NCBI GenBank assembly: GCA_937941715.1
Contig: CALDGX010000125.1
Coordinates: 1-5,872, forward strand
Origin: an uncultured Chloracidobacterium sp.
GTDB taxonomy: Bacteria > Acidobacteriota > Blastocatellia > Pyrinomonadales > Pyrinomonadaceae
Length of the DNA stretch: 5,872 bases
Reading direction: 5' to 3'
Numbering within the stretch: the stretch's first letter is position 1; the number at the start of each line of letters is the position of its first letter. The position numbers were made by a program, and so were the translations under genes. The notes beneath the pieces were generated by a model. It had not been told where the DNA came from, made no database searches, and worked only from the letters and a program-made list of their open reading frames with translations. Below are positions 1-5,200 of the stretch, in pieces.

Positions 1-223
1 CCGGCGGAAAATCGGATGCCAATCTTGCTTCGAGGTCGGCAAGACTGCTTTCGGCTTCCGAATCCGATTCTGCGATTTGGCTCGTTTCGGCCTTGTCTTC
101 GACGGCAGGCTCGATAGCGTTTTCCGCCAAAGCCGCACCGCAGCTGTAGCAAAACTGTGTTTCGGGCCTGATCTCAGCACCGCATTTCGGGCAACCCGTC
201 TTTTTCTTAGAAGTTCCGGCCAT
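1..223 (-). CDS. Zinc-ribbon protein, N-terminal part (runs off left edge)
   Basis: An open frame starts at ATG 223-221 and stays open to the window edge, so 74 residues are visible and the C-terminus is missing. Residues 11-28 form a treble-clef or zinc-ribbon style knuckle: C11-P-K-C14 and C25-Y-S-C28 with ten residues between the pairs, each pair followed by Gly. The Lys-rich start (SKKK) is followed by the ribbon and then an acidic, Ala/Glu/Ser-rich stretch (about 40-70) that looks like a flexible linker or helix. The function is not recognisable: short zinc ribbons of this kind are common N-terminal modules in otherwise unrelated proteins. It lies 22 bp downstream of the aldehyde dehydrogenase stop on the same strand, which suggests co-transcription with the BMC operon. 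No strong ribosome binding site is visible before the ATG. That it is a real gene is fairly sure; its role is unknown. Confidence 0.75.
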   Translation of the reverse strand, partial: MAGTSKKKTGCPKCGAEIRPETQFCYSCGAALAENAIEPAVEDKAETSQIAESDSEAESSLADLEARLASDFPP

Positions 224-245
224 CGTTTTCAACAAGGTCCGCAAG

Positions 246-1955
246 TTACATCAAGACAAAAATTCCCTTTTCATTACCCAGATCGCGGGCCGACGGTGTC
301 AGGATCGATCTTTTCGTGATAAAGATCTTAGCCCCGGCGGCAACGGCACGACGAACATCGTCTTCGCTGACAAAATCGACCGGTTCCGGCGGCCTTTCGG
401 CGGCGGGCGGCGGTTCCGGGATCAGATGATGCAAGACCGTTTTGACCGGCGACTCTGATTCACGCTTCGGCTCAGCGACCTGCTCAGCAGACGGAACCGG
501 TTGGCGTCCCTGCAAAAATCCGTCGACCAATGCAGCAATGTCCTGACGGCTGATGGTCCGCTTCGGAGCCGGAGACTGAGACACCGGCTTGACTGACTCA
601 CGCGGAGAATTGATCGGCTTCGATTCAAACGCCACCCGCTTGACGTCCATAAGATGGATCGGCGAAACATTGTCGGACGTGACGTTGCCGCCCCACGAAC
701 CGCAACCCAGTGTCATTGACGGCGAAAGGTCGGTCGAGAATCCGATGGCTCCGTGAGTGGTTGGAGAATTAATAACGATCCTGGATGCAGGCATCTGCTC
801 ACCGTATCGTACAGCGGCAGCCCTGTTCTGGGTATGCATTCCGGCCGTGTGGCCCATTCCACCGAACTGTAAGATCTCACGGCAGCGGGCCGCTCCCTGC
901 TCGACACCGTCAACAACAAAAAACGCCAGCGTCGGCGATAGTTTCTCGACCGACCATGGAAAATCTCGCCCGACACCGCCGCAGTCAGCGATCAGGCAAC
1001 GTGTCCCATCCGGAACCGAGATCCCGGCAAGTTCGGCAATATGTGTGGCCGAACGACCTACTATCGCGGCGTTCAGCGTCCTCTGCGGCGTCAAAAGTAC
1101 TTTACCGACAGCGTCGGCCTGCTCCGGGTCAAGGAAATATCCGCCCTGAGCCTTGAATTGCTGACGGACGGCCGCCTCGACCGGAGCATCAACCACCACC
1201 GATTGTTCCGACGCGCAAATCGTCCCGTTATCAAAACAAGTACCGGTCAGAATGTCCGCGACAGCCTTTTCGATATTCGCCGTCCGCTCGATAAACGCCG
1301 GCACATTTCCCGGGCCAACGCCGAATGCCGGCTTCCCTGATGAATATGCCGCCCTGACGAGCCCGGTGCCGCCGGTCGCGAGAATCACCGCGGTGTTCTT
1401 ATGCCGCATCAACGCCTCGGTCCCTTCAAGCGAAGAGACAGTCAGGCATTTTACCGCGTCAGCCGGCAGACCGAGTTTGACGCCCTCGTCGCGCATCAAT
1501 CGCGCCGTTTCGGCAATGCATTTTGCGGCCGACGGATGCGGAGACAGGACGATCGTATTGCGGGATTTGATGGCGATGATTATCTTGAAGATCGCCGTTG
1601 AGGTCGGGTTAGTCGATGGGATGATCGCCGCGACGACACCGCGGGGGCTGGCTATCTCGACGATGTTCTGCGAATCAGAAATGACACCGACCGTCTTGAG
1701 TCCGCGGAAATGGTTCCAAACCACCTCGGCTGCAAACCTGTTCTTTTCACGTTTGTCGTCGGCTTTGCCAAAACCCGTTTCCTCTTGGGCCATTTGCCCG
1801 AGCCGGGCGGCGTTCGCAAGGGCGACACGCGACATCGCGTCACAGATCGCGTCGATCTTTGCCTGGTCAAAGGTCGAAACGATATCAAATGCCTGCCGAG
1901 CGGCATCTACCGCATCGCGGGCCTCCTGCTGTGCAACTAGGTCCTTGTCACCCAT
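246..1955 (-). CDS. CoA-acylating aldehyde dehydrogenase of a bacterial microcompartment, with composite C-terminal extension
   Basis: This 569-residue protein belongs to the acylating aldehyde dehydrogenases (AdhE N-terminal domain / EutE / PduP group): aldehyde + CoA + NAD+ to acyl-CoA + NADH. The core spans about residues 8-447. The catalytic cysteine is C247 in FDNGTICASEQ, nearly identical to the AdhE motif. Other family motifs are IIPSTNP (111-117), ATGGTGLV (193-200), GVGPGNVPA (212-220), EKLSPTLAF (337-345), GGMGHTAGMHT (365-375) and TLGCGSWGGN (415-424). The usual core is about 450-480 residues, so about 120 are extra. A Pro/Ser linker (448-466) is followed by an amphipathic segment, TISRQDIAALVDGFLQG (467-483), typical of BMC encapsulation peptides. 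A second Pro/Glu-rich linker comes next, and residues 528-567 resemble the N-terminus of EutT/EutQ, with the LTPSAR motif at 552-557. An in-frame TAA directly precedes the ATG and fixes the start; no Shine-Dalgarno is visible, so translation may be coupled to upstream reading. The shell gene lies 77 bp upstream. The carbon substrate cannot be told from sequence. Confidence 0.93.
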   Translation of the reverse strand: MGDKDLVAQQEARDAVDAARQAFDIVSTFDQAKIDAICDAMSRVALANAARLGQMAQEETGFGKADDKREKNRFAAEVVWNHFRGLKTVGVISDSQNIVEIASPRGVVAAIIPSTNPTSTAIFKIIIAIKSRNTIVLSPHPSAAKCIAETARLMRDEGVKLGLPADAVKCLTVSSLEGTEALMRHKNTAVILATGGTGLVRAAYSSGKPAFGVGPGNVPAFIERTANIEKAVADILTGTCFDNGTICASEQSVVVDAPVEAAVRQQFKAQGGYFLDPEQADAVGKVLLTPQRTLNAAIVGRSATHIAELAGISVPDGTRCLIADCGGVGRDFPWSVEKLSPTLAFFVVDGVEQGAARCREILQFGGMGHTAGMHTQNRAAAVRYGEQMPASRIVINSPTTHGAIGFSTDLSPSMTLGCGSWGGNVTSDNVSPIHLMDVKRVAFESKPINSPRESVKPVSQSPAPKRTISRQDIAALVDGFLQGRQPVPSAEQVAEPKRESESPVKTVLHHLIPEPPPAAERPPEPVDFVSEDDVRRAVAAGAKIFITKRSILTPSARDLGNEKGIFVLM

Positions 1956-2030
1956 TTACTTGCGGGCCAAAACGAACGCTCCGGCGGCCCGTCCGCTATC
2001 CGAACAGAACCACCGGCTCGATCTCGGCAT
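1956..2030 (-). CDS. Possible 24-residue small ORF between the shell and dehydrogenase genes
   Basis: ATG (2030-2028) begins two bases after the TAG of the shell gene, and the frame ends with TAA (1958-1956) directly against the ATG of the aldehyde dehydrogenase, in the same frame. The peptide starts MPRSSRWF and ends GAFVLARK; it has one Cys and five Arg, and resembles nothing I know. There is no Shine-Dalgarno for it, so it would depend on re-initiation after the shell protein stop. It could simply be chance in an intergenic spacer, or a coupling device that carries ribosomes to the dehydrogenase start, which also lacks a clear ribosome binding site. Support is the exact fit to the gap only. 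Confidence 0.2.
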   Translation of the reverse strand: MPRSSRWFCSDSGRAAGAFVLARK

Positions 2031-2032
2031 AA

Positions 2033-2425
2033 CTATTTTGTCTTGGTCTTGGAACTGTCGGCTGCCGACCCGGAACCGGAGCCGCCGGACCCAAGCTGCC
2101 GTCCGCCTCCTCCCTGAAGGGCCTTTTCATCGGGGCTCAAGCCGACCTTGCCGCCTTTGGGCAGCACTCGCTCGACCTCCTGGTGCGGCCGCGGTATCAC
2201 GTGAACGCTGATCAATTCCCCGACGCGACGCGCCGCCGCTGCCCCGGCATCGGTCGCTGCCTTAACGGCCCCGACGTCGCCTCTGACAAAGATGGTCACA
2301 TAACCGGCACCGATATACTCTTTGCCGACCAACTGGACATTTGCGGCCTTGACCATCGCGTCGGCCGCTTCGACGGCACCAACAAAACCTTTGGTTTCGA
2401 CCATTCCGAGAGCTTCTAAACTCAT
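2033..2425 (-). CDS. BMC-domain hexameric shell protein, PduA/EutM-like
   Basis: This 130-residue protein has one BMC domain (about 4-89) that follows PduA almost position for position: ALGMVETKGF (5-14), RGDVGAVKAATDAGAAAA (48-65) and SVHVIPRPH (73-81). Such BMC-H proteins form cyclic hexamers that tile the flat facets of the microcompartment and let small metabolites through a central pore. The pore loop at 37-41 reads YIGAG where PduA has KIGSG, so the serine lining the PduA pore is alanine here and the flanking lysine is tyrosine. Residues 90-130 are an added tail of about 40, rich in Gly and Ser (GSGGSGSGS at 112-120) and ending in KTKTK; canonical PduA stops within a few residues of the domain. 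The start is well supported: GAGGA (2437-2433) lies seven bases before the ATG, and a good promoter is upstream. It is the first gene of the leftward operon, ahead of the acylating aldehyde dehydrogenase. Confidence 0.96.
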   Translation of the reverse strand: MSLEALGMVETKGFVGAVEAADAMVKAANVQLVGKEYIGAGYVTIFVRGDVGAVKAATDAGAAAARRVGELISVHVIPRPHQEVERVLPKGGKVGLSPDEKALQGGGGRQLGSGGSGSGSAADSSKTKTK

Positions 2426-2432
2426 TGATTAT

Positions 2433-2437
2433 TCCTC
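2433..2437 (-). promoter_or_regulatory. Shine-Dalgarno of the BMC shell gene
   Basis: On the minus strand the bases GAGGA stand seven nucleotides before ATG 2425-2423. This is the clearest ribosome binding site in the window. It fits high expression of a shell protein needed in many copies, whereas the dehydrogenase downstream has none. Confidence 0.7.
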
Positions 2438-2458
2438 GCTATTCTGTCTGCAAATTGG

Positions 2459-2487
2459 ATTCTAATATACCACCTTACAATTGCCAA
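2459..2487 (-). promoter_or_regulatory. Predicted sigma70-type promoter of the BMC operon
   Basis: Reading leftward, TTGGCA (2487-2482) and TAGAAT (2464-2459) are separated by 17 bases; each matches the sigma70 -35 and -10 consensus at five of six positions. Transcription would start near 2452, giving a leader of about 27 bases that includes the GAGGA ribosome binding site. An overlapping TATATT is a second possible -10, but its spacing to a -35 is poorer. No clear operator palindrome was seen beside it. Confidence 0.55.
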
Positions 2488-2550
2488 AAGCTAACACGCC
2501 GGATCGCTTTATTCAACCGCAGATAACGGCATAAAACCCGACCGAAACGA

Positions 2551-2580
2551 TTGACATCATTAGTATAAGAGCGATATATT
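2551..2580 (+). promoter_or_regulatory. Predicted sigma70-type promoter of the rodZ-like gene
   Basis: TTGACA (2551-2556) is a perfect -35, followed after 18 bases by TATATT (2575-2580), five of six matches to the -10. The start would lie near 2587, about 50 bases before the ATG at 2637. It diverges from the BMC operon promoter, with about 63 bases between the two -35 boxes. Confidence 0.6.
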
Positions 2581-2636
2581 TCAGGTTAAGTTCACGATTT
2601 AGATCGAAGAGATTCGACCGTCCGTTCACAATCGAA

Positions 2637-3647
2637 ATGTCATTAACTCTAGGCGAAAAGTTGCGGCAGGCCCGCGAAGAAAGAGGTATATCTATAAGCG
2701 AGGTCGCCGAACAGACCCGTATCTCCGCTCATTACCTGGAGTCGATCGAAAATGACGACTACCGTCCGCTACCCGGCGGCATTTTTAATAAGGGATTCGT
2801 CAAATCCTACGCTAAATTCATCGACATTGATGAGCAGGAGGCCTTGCAGGACTATGCACGGCTGATCGCGGCTAATGACAGTGGGAACGACGGCGAGTTA
2901 AAGGTTTACAAGCCTGAGGTATTGACCGATGACCGCAGCGTCGGCTCGATGATCCCGACGGTTATCGTGGCCGTGATCATTCTGGGACTAATGACGGTCG
3001 GCGTGCTTTACCTTGTCGATTATTTGCGGAATCGGCCGGACAAGCCTCCAGTGGCGGCCGGCAACACAAATTCAAATTCGGCGGTCAGCGCTCCGGATGG
3101 TAACGAGGCCGACAAGCCGAAAGCACCTGAGTTCGCAACGGCGAAATTTGAGTTCGCGGCGTTAAATCAGCCGGTTCGGGTCCTGGTAACCAGCGATGGC
3201 GTCAAAACCGATAAATCGGTCGCCGCTGATGCCCCGCTTATTTTTCAACCGAAAGAGAGTATCAATTTCAACTACAATCGGTGGAACGCTCAGGCAGTTA
3301 AACTGACGATCAACGGCAAGTCGATAGCCCTGCCGCCGACGCCGTTGGCTCCGTCGGACGGCGGACGGATACAATTTACGATCACTAAGGACAATTTTGC
3401 GAAGATCTGGGAGACCGGATCGATCAGCGGCGAGGTGACGGCACCGACGGGCGACGCTAACGCTAATTCGGCCGCCGCCAACGTCCCGGCAACGCCCGGA
3501 CAAACTCCGCGGCCGACCCCCGCTGTGAAACCTACAGTTGCGGCGAATACAGCAGCTACGCCGGCCAACAAACCGCCGGCAACGCCCAAGCCGGCCGCCG
3601 CCAACAGGCCTGCGGCTACGTCCGGCCCGGCCAATCGGCCGCAATAG
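2637..3647 (+). CDS. RodZ-like membrane protein: HTH domain, one membrane span, DUF4115-type external domain
   Basis: This 336-residue protein has the three-part plan of RodZ-like proteins. Residues 4-78 are a Cro/C1-type helix-turn-helix of the HTH_25 kind (LGEKLRQAREERGISISEVA, then YLESIENDDYRPLPGGIFNKG). Residues 106-128 are a single hydrophobic span, with RNRPDK after it. Residues about 168-268 match the DUF4115 pattern (PVRVLVTSDG, then AQAVKLTINGKSIALP), placed outside the membrane. Residues 269-336 are an Ala/Pro/Thr/Asn-rich low-complexity tail. In Escherichia coli RodZ links the MreB cytoskeleton to cell-wall synthesis and shape. Whether this homologue does so is inference; other proteins of this plan are annotated only as HTH-domain proteins. 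The ATG at 2637 is chosen because the HTH domain begins at once after it; no good Shine-Dalgarno precedes it. Its own promoter lies upstream, and guaB follows after 83 bp. Confidence 0.85.
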   Translation: MSLTLGEKLRQAREERGISISEVAEQTRISAHYLESIENDDYRPLPGGIFNKGFVKSYAKFIDIDEQEALQDYARLIAANDSGNDGELKVYKPEVLTDDRSVGSMIPTVIVAVIILGLMTVGVLYLVDYLRNRPDKPPVAAGNTNSNSAVSAPDGNEADKPKAPEFATAKFEFAALNQPVRVLVTSDGVKTDKSVAADAPLIFQPKESINFNYNRWNAQAVKLTINGKSIALPPTPLAPSDGGRIQFTITKDNFAKIWETGSISGEVTAPTGDANANSAAANVPATPGQTPRPTPAVKPTVAANTAATPANKPPATPKPAAANRPAATSGPANRPQ

Positions 3648-3666
3648 GTACGCGGTGAAGGCGAAC

Positions 3667-3700
3667 TTGAAAATCTGAGACACGGTGTCCGCAATATAAT
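3667..3700 (+). promoter_or_regulatory. Candidate guaB promoter
   Basis: TATAAT at 3695-3700 is a perfect -10 box. The best -35 is TTGAAA at 3667-3672, but the 22-base spacer is longer than the preferred 16-18, so the -35 is doubtful. A start near 3707 would give a leader of about 24 bases carrying AAGAG (3718-3722), a modest ribosome binding site eight bases before the guaB ATG. Confidence 0.4.
3679..3689. promoter_or_regulatory. Small palindrome upstream of guaB
   Basis: GACAC-G-GTGTC is a perfect five-base inverted repeat around one base, placed just upstream of the candidate guaB -10. The position would suit an operator, but a repeat this short can arise by chance and no known regulator site is recognised. 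Confidence 0.2.
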
Positions 3701-3717
3701 TGCGGGCATTTTTATTT
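3687..3717 (+). terminator. Terminator-like hairpin after the rodZ-like gene
   Basis: Bases 3687-3695 pair with 3699-3707 to form a nine-pair stem (one G-U pair) closed by a three-base loop ATA. The stem is followed by A and then TTTTTATTT (3709-3717). This is the plan of a Rho-independent terminator, 40 bp after the rodZ-like stop. The tight loop and A/T-rich upper stem weaken it, and the loop region is also a TATAAT, so it may instead belong to the guaB promoter. Confidence 0.45.
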
Positions 3718-3730
3718 AAGAGCGATTGAA

Positions 3731-5200
3731 ATGAATATTAAAGAGATCACCGAAGGGCTGACGTTTGACGACGTTCTGCTCGTTCCTGCTTATTCTGAGG
3801 TTCTGCCGAACGAGGTTGATACCCGAACGCGATTTTCGCGCAACATTAGTCTTAACATTCCGCTATGCTCTTCGGCGATGGATACGGTCACTGAAGCTAG
3901 CCTTGCGATCGCCATCGCTCAACAGGGCGGGATCGGCGTGATCCACAAGAATTATTCGATAAAACAACAGGCTGAGGAGGTCGATAAGGTCAAACGGAGC
4001 GAATCGGGCATGATCGTCGATCCGGTGACTATCGGGCATAATCGACTCGTCTCCGACGCCCTGTCAATAATGGAGCGTTACAAGATCAGCGGCGTTCCGG
4101 TGACCGATGACGCGGGGTTGCTGGTCGGCATCATCACCAATCGCGACCTGCGATTTGAGACACGTTTCGATATTCCGGTGTCTGAGATCATGACCCCCCA
4201 ACCGCTGGTGACCGTGCCGGTTGGCACGACGCTTGACGAAGCCAAGGTCAAACTCCAGAAACATCGCATCGAGAAGCTCTTGGTGGTCGATGAGAACGGG
4301 CACCTGAAAGGACTGATCACGGTAAAGGACATTCAAAAGGCGATCAATTTCCCGCTGGCCGCCAAGGACGAACTCGGCCGTCTGAGATGTGCCGGTGCTA
4401 TCGGAGCGACCGGAGACTTTCTTGAACGGTCGACCGAGTTGGTGAATTCAAGAGTGGATGCGATCGTGATAGATACGGCCCATGGTCACAGTTCGAGGGT
4501 CTTGGGAGCAGTGAAGAGTGTCCGCAGCAAGTTCCCCGATCTCGAGATTGTCGCCGGTAATGTCGCGACGGCAGAGGCGACCAAAATGCTGATCGCGGCC
4601 GGCGTTGACGCCGTCAAGATCGGCATTGGGCCGGGCTCGATCTGCACGACGCGGGTCGTCACGGGTGCGGGCGTCCCGCAAATATCCGCTATCATTGAGT
4701 GTGTCGCGGCCGCCAAAGGTACCGGCGTCCCGATCATTGCAGATGGTGGAGTCAAGTTCTCAGGCGATGTCGCAAAGGCGATCGCCGCCGGAGCCGATTC
4801 GGTAATGATCGGGTCGCTCTTCGCCGGAACCGAGGAAGCACCGGGCGAGGTCATTCTGTTTCAGGGCCGAAATTTCAAATCCTATCGCGGCATGGGTTCG
4901 ATCGGAGCGATGAAAAAGGGTTCCAGTGACCGTTATGCCCAGGAAGGTACGGTTTCGGATGCCAAGTATGTTCCCGAGGGTATCGAAGGACGAGTTGCTT
5001 ACAAAGGCTCGGTGGCAGATATGGTGACCCAATTGGTCGGCGGACTTCGTTCCGGAATGGGTTATACCGGCTGCCGATCGATCGAGGAACTTCAGACCAA
5101 AGCCCAATTTGTCCGCATAACGTCGGCGGGGCTTCGTGAGTCACACGTCCACGACGTCATCATTACAAAAGAAGCGCCGAACTACCGGAGCGAGTCCTGA
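3731..5200 (+). CDS. guaB: Inosine-5'-monophosphate dehydrogenase
   Basis: This cytoplasmic enzyme oxidises IMP to XMP with NAD+, the committed step to guanine nucleotides. At 489 residues it is full length (E. coli GuaB is 488). The N-terminal barrel part shows GLTFDDVLLVPAYSEVLP (9-26) and the IMP-binding CSSAMDTVTE (46-55). A pair of CBS domains (about 94-210) is inserted; these bind purine nucleotides in the family and tune activity. The barrel resumes with IDTAHGHS (247-254). The catalytic loop is GPGSICTTR (300-308) with nucleophile C305. Next come IADGG (336-340) and GSLFAGTEEAPGE (361-373) of the IMP site, MGSIGAM (388-394), and the mobile flap RYAQEG with R401-Y402. All key residues are present. 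It follows the rodZ-like gene in the same direction and ends exactly where the convergent ABC-F gene ends. No purine riboswitch is visible in the short leader. Confidence 0.98.
   Translation: MNIKEITEGLTFDDVLLVPAYSEVLPNEVDTRTRFSRNISLNIPLCSSAMDTVTEASLAIAIAQQGGIGVIHKNYSIKQQAEEVDKVKRSESGMIVDPVTIGHNRLVSDALSIMERYKISGVPVTDDAGLLVGIITNRDLRFETRFDIPVSEIMTPQPLVTVPVGTTLDEAKVKLQKHRIEKLLVVDENGHLKGLITVKDIQKAINFPLAAKDELGRLRCAGAIGATGDFLERSTELVNSRVDAIVIDTAHGHSSRVLGAVKSVRSKFPDLEIVAGNVATAEATKMLIAAGVDAVKIGIGPGSICTTRVVTGAGVPQISAIIECVAAAKGTGVPIIADGGVKFSGDVAKAIAAGADSVMIGSLFAGTEEAPGEVILFQGRNFKSYRGMGSIGAMKKGSSDRYAQEGTVSDAKYVPEGIEGRVAYKGSVADMVTQLVGGLRSGMGYTGCRSIEELQTKAQFVRITSAGLRESHVHDVIITKEAPNYRSES

Noticed and set aside
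77..319. 80-codon plus-strand frame at the left end
   Set aside because: It overlaps the zinc-ribbon gene and the dehydrogenase end on the other strand and encodes nothing recognisable.
757..1156. Two overlapping plus-strand frames of 123 and 130 codons
   Set aside because: Both are antisense shadows inside the dehydrogenase core, with no motif and no ribosome binding site of note.
1252..2211. 319-codon open frame on the plus strand
   Set aside because: It lies antisense to the dehydrogenase and reaches into the shell gene; its product shows no recognisable domain, and both genes on the other strand have clear family motifs. Long antisense frames are expected in G+C-rich coding DNA.
2587..2636. 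Repeated TTCACGATT / TTCACAATC words before the rodZ-like ATG
   Set aside because: The repeats are short and imperfect, and no binding site or structure is supported.
3162..3709. Minus-strand frames of 173 and 139 codons opposite the rodZ-like gene
   Set aside because: Their composition (Arg/Gly- or Ala/Gly-rich) mirrors the low-complexity Ala/Pro/Thr coding on the plus strand; no domain is recognisable.
4486..4854. 122-codon minus-strand frame within guaB
   Set aside because: It is antisense to the catalytic half of a fully conserved guaB and has no family signature.
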